In this document: piece after piece, positions 16,709 through 24,526 of the stretch
Layout: each line of letters opens with the position of its first letter
Position numbering within the stretch: the stretch's first letter is position 1
NCBI GenBank assembly: GCA_002436415.1
Contig: DJMA01000047.1
Coordinates: 1-41,124, forward strand
Length of the DNA stretch: 41,124 bases
Reading direction: 5' to 3'
Source of the DNA: Bdellovibrionaceae bacterium UBA6502
GTDB lineage: Bacteria; Bdellovibrionota; Bdellovibrionia; Bdellovibrionales; UBA840
Notes under the pieces: generated by a model
The model's database searches: none
What the model saw: only the letters and a program-made list of their open reading frames with translations
Told to the model about the DNA's origin: nothing
Translations under genes and position numbers: made by a program

Positions 16709-17607
16709 GAAATTTTTCCTTTATTAGCACAAATTTCAATCTTTGAATTGGTGTTAAACATTAGCGGCAGTTGAGTTTTACCATGTCCGAGCGGCAAGCC
16801 CTTTAAGACTGGAAAACGCATCTGCTCCGCAAAGGAATTTAAGGCCTTACTTACCGTAGAACTACCATTTGGCTCATCGCCTCCAATAAAATGGCCAAAA
16901 ACCACAGCTCTTGCTTTCAACAAATCAGAACCAAGAAGCAATGCTTTTAACCAACGATCTACCACGTATCCTCGTTCATTGACCTCTTCCAAAAAAACTA
17001 TTCGGTTCTTGAACACTGGAGAAAAATCACTTCCTAAACAACTGGCTAAACTCACCAAATTGCCACCGACAATTTTTCCTTTCACTTCTTTTAGGTTTTT
17101 ATAATTGTTCATTACACTTAAGCCTTCATAGCTTAAAAGATCAGTCTTTTTATAATCCCCTAATAAGAGATCCTTAATGGCTTTTTTCTCTTTATTATTG
17201 CAGCGATCTGAACCGAAACGACTTAAAACAGGTCCATGGACACAAACCTGCTTCCAATGATTTATCACAAACTGTTGCAGTATGCTTATATCACTCAAGC
17301 CGATCAAAACTTTCTTCTGTAAAGGCGCTCTGCTGTTTCCTAGATAAGGTAAAATTCTTAAACAGCCATAGCCACCTCGAAGGGCCCAAACCACTTTCGC
17401 ATCTTCCGACCTCATGGCATCAATAAAATCATGAGCACGGTATTCATCGGTGTTGGCTAAATAAGTTTTTGAGCGCATCATAGATTTAGAATACTTTGCT
17501 TTTAAACCAAGTGACTCTAAATACTGTACGGCTGCCGCCAACTCCTCTTTAGGACAAGGGCTGCCTGGCGCAATGATTCGAACTGTATCCCCTTTTTTCA
17601 AAAGCAT
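16693..17607 (-). CDS. ldcA: LD-carboxypeptidase (S66, muramoyltetrapeptide carboxypeptidase)
   Basis: Removes the terminal D-Ala from cytosolic muropeptide tetrapeptides, giving the tripeptide that Mpl re-uses. The triad residues are visible: S105 in IGLSDIS, a glutamate at 207/208 in FLEEVNE and H275 in PLGHGKTQLPL. ALRGGYGCLRILPYL is the family signature. Length is 304 residues. ATG at 17607 is one base after the purB stop, and AGAGG lies within the end of purB, so translation is coupled. Co-location with mpl supports the function. Confidence 0.93.
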   Translation of the reverse strand: MLLKKGDTVRIIAPGSPCPKEELAAAVQYLESLGLKAKYSKSMMRSKTYLANTDEYRAHDFIDAMRSEDAKVVWALRGGYGCLRILPYLGNSRAPLQKKVLIGLSDISILQQFVINHWKQVCVHGPVLSRFGSDRCNNKEKKAIKDLLLGDYKKTDLLSYEGLSVMNNYKNLKEVKGKIVGGNLVSLASCLGSDFSPVFKNRIVFLEEVNERGYVVDRWLKALLLGSDLLKARAVVFGHFIGGDEPNGSSTVSKALNSFAEQMRFPVLKGLPLGHGKTQLPLMFNTNSKIEICANKGKISCQRI

Positions 17608-17608
17608 C

Positions 17609-18922
17609 TTAATACAACCTCTGCTTACTTAATGATTTTAAATAATTTTGTACTAATGTCTCCAGATTTTTTTTCAATTGCTTTCCAGCAAACAAATCTT
17701 TGATATCTTTACTGCTCAAACGCAGATTTACATCTTTACTTTCCAAGCAGGCCTGTTGCAAATGCTCTCCGGCTTTTAAAGAATGAGAAAGACTTTGTAC
17801 AATTTTATAGGCCTCTTCCCGAGACAAGCCGGTCTTTACTAACATTAAAAGCAGGCTACTAGAAAATAAAACTCCACCAGAAAGATCCATATTTTTTTTC
17901 ATTCGCGCTTCATCCACCACCAATGAATTTAACAAACCAATAATTCGGTAATTCATATAGTGCAGCAAAATGAAAGCATCAGCAAAAAACACTCTTTCTG
18001 TAGAAGAGTGGGAAATGTCTCGTTCATGCCATAGACTTATATTTTCCAAACCAGTTCCCGCATAAGCTCGCATCATTCTTGCCAAACCAGTCACGTTTTC
18101 TGCGGTGATCGGATTTTTTTTATGAGGCATGGCACTGCTGCCTTTTTGCCCCTTAGAAAAACCTTCGAAAACCTCAGACACTTCGGTCCTTTGCAAATGA
18201 CGTAGTTCAACAGCAAGCCTTTCCATTCCAGAAGCATAAACGGCAAAAGAATTTAATAAGGTAGCGTGTCGGTCTCTAGGAACAACTTGAGTGGCCACAG
18301 TCTCTGCTTTTAAAGAAAGTTTTTTGGCTACTTTTTTTTCTAATTGTTGCGGTTGATTACTATAGGTACCTACTGCTCCACTGAGTTTACATATTTTATT
18401 TTCAGAAAAAGCCTCTTTGACTCTAGAAACATTTCTGCGAAATTCAGCATGATATCCACATAGTTTGTAACCAAAGCTGGTTGGCTCGCCATGCATACCA
18501 TGAGTTCGGCCAGCGCAGAGCTTGGTTTTATTGCTTCTAATTTTCTGCTTAAATAGCTGGTCAATTTGTTTAAATTGATCCTTCAGTAGCTGCTCGGACT
18601 CCTTAATCATTAAACTCAAGGCCGTATCTAATACATCACTACTGGTCATTCCGTAGTGAATATAACGACCCTCTGGCCCTACTTTTTCTGCAAGCTGACT
18701 AACAAAAGCAATTACATCGTGCTTGGTTTCTTTTTCAATTTCTAAAATTCGATCCACATCCACTTTGGCTTTTTGATTAATTTTATTGGCCGCTTTCTGT
18801 GGAATGATTTTTAACTCAGCCTGAGAAGCGGCTACAGCACACTCCACTCTCAGCATCTGATTAAAGCGTGACTCCAGTTCCCATATTTTTCCCATCTCTG
18901 GACGAGTGTATCTCGCTATCAC
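17609..18922 (-). CDS. purB: adenylosuccinate lyase
   Basis: Catalyses two fumarate-releasing steps of purine synthesis. The opening IARYTRPEMGKIWELE, HYGMTSSDVLDTALSL, GRTHGMHGEPTSFGYK and the superfamily signature GSSAMPHKKNPITAEN are all present; length is about 437 residues. GTG at 18922 gives the family-type start and is six bases after GGAGG; an ATG at 18928 directly abuts that signal and is less likely. The start lies inside the end of the upstream gene (62-bp overlap), and ldcA follows after one base. Confidence 0.95.
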   Translation of the reverse strand: MIARYTRPEMGKIWELESRFNQMLRVECAVAASQAELKIIPQKAANKINQKAKVDVDRILEIEKETKHDVIAFVSQLAEKVGPEGRYIHYGMTSSDVLDTALSLMIKESEQLLKDQFKQIDQLFKQKIRSNKTKLCAGRTHGMHGEPTSFGYKLCGYHAEFRRNVSRVKEAFSENKICKLSGAVGTYSNQPQQLEKKVAKKLSLKAETVATQVVPRDRHATLLNSFAVYASGMERLAVELRHLQRTEVSEVFEGFSKGQKGSSAMPHKKNPITAENVTGLARMMRAYAGTGLENISLWHERDISHSSTERVFFADAFILLHYMNYRIIGLLNSLVVDEARMKKNMDLSGGVLFSSSLLLMLVKTGLSREEAYKIVQSLSHSLKAGEHLQQACLESKDVNLRLSSKDIKDLFAGKQLKKNLETLVQNYLKSLSKQRLY

Positions 18923-20189
18923 CTGCATCCTCCGTATCTTTATCTGCTAAATTTTCTATGAAGCGTGTTTGTTTCATCAAACGATAACCCATATCTTGTC
19001 TAAAGTCGATTTCAGGTCCCATGAAAACAAAGTTTTTGATATTATTAATTTGAATTTTTGAACGACAGTCTTCCTCATAAATTCCAAAAGGAGAAGGACC
19101 TAAATCTTCAAAAGGATGAGTCATCTCTACAGGCATTTCAAATTTATCCAGTTGAATATTCTTAACTCTATTTTTTAAATAGGTTTTGATTTGAGTTGCC
19201 TGTTCTTTTAGATATTCTTTTCTAAACCTTTCAACTCTTGGAATTTTTATCCAAAAATCCACTTTTCTAGCCGTTTCATTTTTAAGACACTGCACAAAAT
19301 TCGCATGAGTCCAAGGCAAATGAATGTCCTCAATCATTAAAAACTGCTTAGGAAAGGACTCAAAAACTTCTCCATCTTTATACTTACAGGAATAGCGTAA
19401 CCAAACCCATTGTGCTTCGATTTTGTCTGATTTAAAAAGTTTTTTACTTAAAGCCTTGTTATGAAAATCTAGTTCGTGGGTAGAAAGCAAGTTGATCCAA
19501 TTTTCAGCACGAACAAATTCGCTAAATTTTCCCGTCGATACTTCCATACCTTCGATGTTTTTTTGATTTAAATTTAAATCTATCAACTGACCTGAGCGAT
19601 AGACTTTAACACCTGCCGATTCTAGTTTCTTTAAACTTTCTTCGTAAGAACTGCGACTTACCTCGCGAAAATAATAATTATAAAATAAAGGAAAAGCCCT
19701 TCTAGGACCGATGGAAGAAAAATTGGGGTAAACGATACTAGATGAAAAATTATGCCCCAATTGCACCATCCAGTTTTCTCTAAACTCGCGATTGATTAAA
19801 ACTTTATTTAACTCTTCTACCTTCGCTACTTCTGAGCCGTCAGACTCTAAAAAATAACTTTCTGCTAATTGCAAAGCGCTGTGTTTTTTTGACTGAAAGC
19901 CATAATTAGGACCTTTTAACTCAATGGGACCACTCTTTAACCAAACACAAAATCCACGATCCGATTCTATGGCGTTATTTGATTCTGACCACATAGCCCA
20001 CTGTTTCGCAGTTAGCCCTGGTGACTTCATCATTCCAAAAGGGCCTTCGGTATCTTCTTTCGTCCAATGCCCGAAGCTATCTGAAAGATCAATGAGCGCC
20101 ACTTTGTAATTTTTGGCCTGTAGCTCACTAGCCAGCCAGTGAGCCTTGTCGTTCCTCGATATAATAACATAATCAAAAACTTTATACAT
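18861..20189 (-). CDS. FAD-dependent oxidoreductase-like protein, unknown function
   Basis: A 442-residue protein whose N-terminus has a Rossmann-like pattern (VFDYVIISRNDKAHWLASELQAKNYKVALIDLSD) similar in outline to FAD-binding amine oxidases, but the GxGxxG loop is replaced by ISRNDKA. Near the C-terminus FVFMGPEIDFRQDMGYRLMKQT resembles the second FAD-contacting segment. I cannot name the family, and cofactor binding is doubtful with the altered loop. Its last 20 residues are encoded by the same bases as the purB start, in another frame. It is first in the purB-ldcA-hydrolase-mpl operon. No strong ribosome-binding site was noted before the ATG. Confidence 0.65.
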   Translation of the reverse strand: MYKVFDYVIISRNDKAHWLASELQAKNYKVALIDLSDSFGHWTKEDTEGPFGMMKSPGLTAKQWAMWSESNNAIESDRGFCVWLKSGPIELKGPNYGFQSKKHSALQLAESYFLESDGSEVAKVEELNKVLINREFRENWMVQLGHNFSSSIVYPNFSSIGPRRAFPLFYNYYFREVSRSSYEESLKKLESAGVKVYRSGQLIDLNLNQKNIEGMEVSTGKFSEFVRAENWINLLSTHELDFHNKALSKKLFKSDKIEAQWVWLRYSCKYKDGEVFESFPKQFLMIEDIHLPWTHANFVQCLKNETARKVDFWIKIPRVERFRKEYLKEQATQIKTYLKNRVKNIQLDKFEMPVEMTHPFEDLGPSPFGIYEEDCRSKIQINNIKNFVFMGPEIDFRQDMGYRLMKQTRFIENLADKDTEDAGDSEIHSSRDGKNMGTGVTL

Positions 20190-20330
20190 ATTGAAAGCTT
20201 AGCCCCTTCTAGCTAGGCGGTCAGTGGAAATTTCAGTCTCATCATAATTTGTGGGAAATCTGACCCTTTTTTAAGCGATGCTGCTTATTTAAGCTTGCAA
20301 GGTAAGTTTTACAGCTTCATAAAATTAAAT

Positions 20331-20359
20331 TTGGCAATCTCAAGAAAACTAGATATAAC
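20331..20359 (+). promoter_or_regulatory. strong predicted promoter for the C-rich RNA and waaA
   Basis: TTGGCA (20331-20336), exactly 17 bp, TATAAC (20354-20359); each hexamer matches the sigma70 consensus at five of six positions. The predicted start is near 20365. It is one of the best promoters visible in the window. Confidence 0.6.
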
Positions 20360-20364
20360 CGCCG

Positions 20365-20446
20365 ACTCGTTAAGACGAATAGTTTTAACACCCCCCTCAT
20401 TTTGATGGACGCGTTCTCCCCCCCTTTGACGCGTCCATTTTTTTTT
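20365..20446 (+). ncRNA. candidate ~80-nt C-rich small RNA or terminating leader of waaA
   Basis: Between the promoter at 20331-20359 and the terminator at 20405-20446 lies a self-contained unit without an open reading frame of its own. The 5' part can fold as TCGT/ACGA (20367-20370 with 20375-20378). A single-stranded segment with six consecutive C (20391-20396) follows, and the terminator loop holds seven more (20418-20424). C-rich loops in small RNAs commonly pair with G-rich Shine-Dalgarno sequences. The only downstream gene, waaA, begins 16 nt after the T-run, so this may equally be an attenuated waaA leader. Expression is not proven. Confidence 0.5.
20405..20446 (+). terminator. perfect terminator between the promoter and waaA
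   Basis: ATGGACGCGT (20405-20414) pairs perfectly with ACGCGTCCAT (20429-20438), loop TCTCCCCCCCTTTG, followed by an unbroken run of nine T (20438-20446). The stem is GC-rich and looks fully functional. Confidence 0.88.
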
Positions 20447-20461
20447 ATCATGATAGGGACT

Positions 20462-21739
20462 ATGGCTAAAATCTTCTCCTTCACCTACCGTTATTTCACC
20501 GTGCCACTATTAAGTGTACTGGCTTTTTTACTTTTTCCTTTTAATAAAAAACTAAAAGAAGGACTCAAAGAAAGAAACTATGGCTTGGGACGAAGCTACC
20601 CTAAAAAATTAAATAACAAAAAAACATATTGGTTCCATTGTTCAAGTGGTGAAATTGAATACGCTCTACCTTTAATGAGAAAATTGAAGGAACAAAAAGA
20701 TTGCAACATACTATTAAGCTGGCACTCCCCTTCGGTTTTAAAATTAATCAAAGAAAACTCTCCCATCGATTATGTAATTGCTAGCCCATGGGAAAGTCTC
20801 TCTAGCTACAATAAATTTATAAAACACTTCCAACCAGAAAGACTCTTTATAGCTAGAACCGATTTATGGCCGGCGATGCTAGAAAGTGCTAAACGACATA
20901 ACATTCCTAGCATTCTTTTTGCCGCCACTTTTGTAGAAGGTAGCGGTAGAAACTCAAGCTTTTTAAGTCGCAATTTTTACTCCTGGGTTCATAATCTTGT
21001 GAGTCAAATCTATTGCGTTACAGAAGAAGATAAAGAACTTTATTTAAAGCTAAATTACAAGGGCGAAATTTTTGTCTCTGGAGACACACGTTACGAACAG
21101 GTAATCTGGAAACTACAACAAAGCTCAAGCTTTCCCATTAAGCTTGTAAGGGACGAGCGTTTAATCATGATTGCTGGCTCCACTTGGCCAGAAGACGAAA
21201 ACCACCTACTTCCAGCCCTATTAAAGCAAAAGCATAGCTATCGTCTAATCATTGCTCCGCATGAACCAAGCGATGAACATCTTATGCCCATCATCGCTTT
21301 CTGCGAAAACAACCAACTCAGCTATAAGCTTTTCAGTCAAACTCATGAATTTTCGGAAGATGTTCTAATCATCGACAAAGTTGGAGTTTTAGCCAGTGCC
21401 TATGATAAATCCGACTTGGCATTTATAGGTGGTGCGTTTAAAGCTTCAATTCACTCTGTGATGGAAGGCCTGGCAGCTGGCCTCATTTGTATTTTTGGCC
21501 CCTTCCACAAAAACAACCGAGAAGCCATCGAGTTTCAAAATTATGAACTTGATTCAAAGACTAAACTAAGCATGGCAAACACAGTAGATTCTCAAGAAAA
21601 TCTTGAGCAAATGCTAAAAAGTATTTTCTCAGCAAGAGAGAACTTATCTTCCTTCAAGTTAAAAATCAAAGAACTCATTCAGTCCAAAGCAGGAACCAGT
21701 GAGAAAATTTCAGTAGCGGTAGGCAAAACCCAACTTTAA
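20462..21739 (+). CDS. waaA: 3-deoxy-D-manno-octulosonic acid (Kdo) transferase
   Basis: Attaches Kdo to lipid A at the inner membrane, an essential step in lipopolysaccharide assembly. A single N-terminal membrane helix (about residues 8-26) is followed by a GT-B glycosyltransferase: WFHCSSGEIEYALPL, GDTRYEQV, MIAGSTWPEDE, IAPHEPSDEH and the GGAFKASIHSVMEGLAAG donor-site loop. Length is about 425 residues. The frame stays open through the upstream terminator, but ATG at 20462 gives the family start MAKIFSFTYRYF, with AGGG just upstream. Transcription must pass the terminator at 20405-20446 unless it begins within the last 15 bp. The 3' end overlaps the convergent gene by 30 bp. Confidence 0.94.
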   Translation: MAKIFSFTYRYFTVPLLSVLAFLLFPFNKKLKEGLKERNYGLGRSYPKKLNNKKTYWFHCSSGEIEYALPLMRKLKEQKDCNILLSWHSPSVLKLIKENSPIDYVIASPWESLSSYNKFIKHFQPERLFIARTDLWPAMLESAKRHNIPSILFAATFVEGSGRNSSFLSRNFYSWVHNLVSQIYCVTEEDKELYLKLNYKGEIFVSGDTRYEQVIWKLQQSSSFPIKLVRDERLIMIAGSTWPEDENHLLPALLKQKHSYRLIIAPHEPSDEHLMPIIAFCENNQLSYKLFSQTHEFSEDVLIIDKVGVLASAYDKSDLAFIGGAFKASIHSVMEGLAAGLICIFGPFHKNNREAIEFQNYELDSKTKLSMANTVDSQENLEQMLKSIFSARENLSSFKLKIKELIQSKAGTSEKISVAVGKTQL

Positions 21740-22573
21740 TGCCAAAGGAAAGATGCTACGGTCCGAATTAAAAACATAACTGCCCTTGGCTATACAATCC
21801 ACTTTGAATGAATTTGTAGTGTATAGGTTATAGCCAAAACCAAGAATTCCTCTCAAATAAAATGGTAGGTCTTCGCCAGAAACGTCTTCTTCGGTCGAAT
21901 CCACTCTTAGCGTCACAGACTGCCCGTTATCAACGGCACCACCCATCACTGCAAAAAAGTTTCTTGAAATAAAGTGGTGGTAAGCAAAGCGAACGCTTAT
22001 GAAATTTTGCGTAAGCTCTATATTTGATTTACTTGCAGATCCACTATATATCCCCTCACCAGAGACGTCGTAGCTTTGCAGAGCAAACTCAGCACGAATG
22101 AGATTTCCATTTTCTCGAGGCACTTCAAAAAAGAAGCCGAAATAGGAACTACTACCATTCATAGCATCAAAATGACTTTCAATTCCCCCTGAATCCTGAA
22201 AACTAAGCTCCCCCATATTAGTAAGATTGTACTCATACAAAAAACCGAAAGCTCTTTTAGGAGGAGACTTCTTCGCAGGTTTTTTTTGTAATTGATCTTT
22301 AGAATCTAAAATTTTACTCCAATAGATATCTTTGCTTTGAATCCAAGCCTTATAGCTTTTGCCTGATTTTTTAACGTAAACACGATACCATTTACTTTTA
22401 CGAGACTTCATCCGCAGATTAGCACTCATGCCTTTTTCTAAGTAAAATATTGGTCTTGATTTGGCGTTCCTCTTTTTATAGACGGCGATGCTTTCCTCGA
22501 CCTGCAACTGCAAAGAAGCCCAAGATGTAGTACATGCCATCGCAAAAAGGAAGGTATAGAAAAAATAGCGCAT
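21710..22573 (-). CDS. outer-membrane beta-barrel protein with N-terminal SH3-like domain
   Basis: Signal peptide of about 19 residues, then an SH3b-like region (about residues 24-88: ESIAVYKKRNAKSRPIFYLE, KWYRVYVKKSGKSYKAWI), a basic Lys/Pro linker (about 93-107), and an 8- to 10-strand barrel with alternating aromatic residues ending in FAYRY, the C-terminal aromatic typical of barrels inserted by BamA. SH3b domains often bind peptidoglycan, so it may tie the outer membrane to the wall; that is inference. AAGGA lies 12 bases before the ATG. The gene ends inside waaA on the opposite strand. Confidence 0.75.
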   Translation of the reverse strand: MRYFFYTFLFAMACTTSWASLQLQVEESIAVYKKRNAKSRPIFYLEKGMSANLRMKSRKSKWYRVYVKKSGKSYKAWIQSKDIYWSKILDSKDQLQKKPAKKSPPKRAFGFLYEYNLTNMGELSFQDSGGIESHFDAMNGSSSYFGFFFEVPRENGNLIRAEFALQSYDVSGEGIYSGSASKSNIELTQNFISVRFAYHHFISRNFFAVMGGAVDNGQSVTLRVDSTEEDVSGEDLPFYLRGILGFGYNLYTTNSFKVDCIAKGSYVFNSDRSIFPLALKLGFAYRY

Positions 22574-22843
22574 AGTTTATTTAATCCTTTTGCCAGCTCC
22601 CTTGCAAGTTTATCCATTTACATTATGGACCTCTAAATTTCATTTTTCAAAAACCTAAATCTTCCCAACGACAAAACTCTAAAGATTTAATTTTATTTAA
22701 CTTTTGCTTAAAACAAGACCACAAGAGTCAGCTTTCGCCTAGGCCATGGTACAGATCCTAACACAAAACACATTACCCATTACAACTCCTCACTAAAGCC
22801 AATCAAACTATCTTTACTAAACAATTTTATACAGGAGAAGATT

Positions 22844-23944
22844 ATGACAATTTCCACGTGGAATTTGGCAAAAGGCCTATTCACATCAGCTGCATTGAGT
22901 TTCGTTGCAGTATCCGTTAATGCAGAACCAGTTGTATTTGGTGTAATCAACAAAGAAATTCGTAGCATCAGCCAAGACGCCGACGCTAACCGCATTAGTA
23001 AAGTGAATTTCACAGACGTTGATGGCCTAGAGTCTCGAGTTGGAGTGAAGGGAAATTTCAAAGGTAAAAATTCAGATGTTGATTACAACATTGAATTGGG
23101 AACGAACTCAAACCGAGACGATTCCAGTAACACGGAAAGAATTCGAATTCGCCTTGCCTACGCAACAATTAATCTTTCTTGGGGGCATATCACTTTAGGA
23201 AAAGCATGGAACCCTAGTGCTATACGTTTGATAAAAATTGACCCATTCTTAGGCTCAAGCTTACAAAATCTTAACCTCGATTTCACATCTATCAACACTT
23301 ATACCAATGATAATTCGAAAGCAAAAGGATTGGGATACCGAGCTAGATATTTCCATGATCAAATAAGCTTCCAGACAAAAAGCTATGCTGGTTTTCGCTA
23401 CCACATCTCAATTGATGATGACGGCAAAACCGCACAAAACACTTCTAGTGATGACAGTGAGTACATTACACAAATGATCACACACGACTCAAAATGGAAT
23501 GATGGAAGCAACGCATTTGCCATCACCAGCTCAAAGCAGAGATTCAGAGAGTCATCCGCCAAAGAAGAAAGATTTATCCAAGTCTCAAATAAAGTGGTAT
23601 TTGGCCGACACCACATTTCATTAGCCCTAGGAACTAGTGAAGACGCCAATGGTGAGGCAGAGAGAAGCTTTTTTGCTTACGCTTTTAAGCTAGATAATGA
23701 CAAGTTTGCTTTTAGCTACGGAAACCTTTCCCAAGACAACACCTCTGGAACTAAGTTGGGCACAAACAATTTACTAGCACTTGGCTGGTTTCATACCTAC
23801 AACGAAAATCTTACTCTGAGACTAACTGCAGGACAGTATAAACTAAAATCGGAAACAGCCGATAGTTTTAATAGTGGTTTCGCTACCAATCAAACGGAAA
23901 ACAAAGCAACTCTAGTTGCTGGTGGAATTTTCCTAACTTTCTAA
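22844..23944 (+). CDS. general porin
   Basis: A 366-residue trimeric-porin-like protein. The signal peptide (about 1-27, ending SVNAEPV) is followed by VVFGVINKEI as first strand, LESRVGVKGNFKGKNSD, and a long series of alternating-hydrophobicity strands. WGHITLGKAWNPSA corresponds to the region after strand 3 in Gram-negative porins, and the chain ends with VAGGIFLTF, a classic C-terminal aromatic. AGGAG precedes the ATG at good spacing. The 270 bp upstream hold no gene; I saw only short dyads such as TCCAT/ATGGA. The sCache gene starts 16 bp after its stop, so both are in one operon. Confidence 0.88.
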   Translation: MTISTWNLAKGLFTSAALSFVAVSVNAEPVVFGVINKEIRSISQDADANRISKVNFTDVDGLESRVGVKGNFKGKNSDVDYNIELGTNSNRDDSSNTERIRIRLAYATINLSWGHITLGKAWNPSAIRLIKIDPFLGSSLQNLNLDFTSINTYTNDNSKAKGLGYRARYFHDQISFQTKSYAGFRYHISIDDDGKTAQNTSSDDSEYITQMITHDSKWNDGSNAFAITSSKQRFRESSAKEERFIQVSNKVVFGRHHISLALGTSEDANGEAERSFFAYAFKLDNDKFAFSYGNLSQDNTSGTKLGTNNLLALGWFHTYNENLTLRLTAGQYKLKSETADSFNSGFATNQTENKATLVAGGIFLTF

Positions 23945-23960
23945 ATCTTTGGGGGATTTG

Positions 23961-24479
23961 ATGAAAATAATAAGTTTTTTAGTCATTAGTATTTTTGCGC
24001 TTTCAAGCAATGCCAATGCTGGTGAATGCAGCAAAGAAAAAGCGAAAAAAGAAGTAGAGCGTGTTTGTGCGGAAATCGCAGAGACAGGCAAAAAACCTAA
24101 AACCAAATCCCTGATTTTTGAAAACTGTGGAAAGAACTACATTTGGATTCAAGATACGGATGAAAAAATCACTATGGTTTCCCACCCGATTAAACGTCGC
24201 TTAAATGGTAAAGCCTTAAATGAAAATAAAGACGAAAACGGATTAAAACTTTTCGTTGAGTTTAACATTGAGGCTCACCGCGTAGCAAGAAAACCAGCTA
24301 GCGCTAGTGGCGAAGCCATTGCGGCCGGTAAACACAACAATGGTTGGGTTGACTATATGTGGGCAAAGCCTGGTGCAGAAAAAGCCACCGCTAAAACTTC
24401 TTATGTGAAGTTATGTCAAGGTCCGAACAATGTTTCTTGGATTGCAGGTTCAGGAATCTGGAAAGAAGATTTAAAATAA
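23961..24479 (+). CDS. periplasmic single-Cache (sCache) sensor-type protein
   Basis: A 172-residue protein with a signal peptide (about 1-20, SSNANAGE) and one sCache_2-like domain. The tell-tale segment is GWVDYMWAKPG, then KTSYVKLCQG and WIAGSGIWKEDL, which matches the ligand-pocket end of sCache domains in chemoreceptors and kinases. There is no membrane helix after the signal peptide, so it is soluble in the periplasm. ATG at 23961 is preceded by GGGGGA; an in-frame TTG four codons earlier is unlikely. It lies between a porin and a chemoreceptor and may be a ligand-binding accessory for the latter. Confidence 0.8.
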   Translation: MKIISFLVISIFALSSNANAGECSKEKAKKEVERVCAEIAETGKKPKTKSLIFENCGKNYIWIQDTDEKITMVSHPIKRRLNGKALNENKDENGLKLFVEFNIEAHRVARKPASASGEAIAAGKHNNGWVDYMWAKPGAEKATAKTSYVKLCQGPNNVSWIAGSGIWKEDLK

Positions 24480-24526
24480 TTGAATTCTAAATTTTTGATT
24501 TGAGCCAAAGCAAAGGTGTGTGGATT

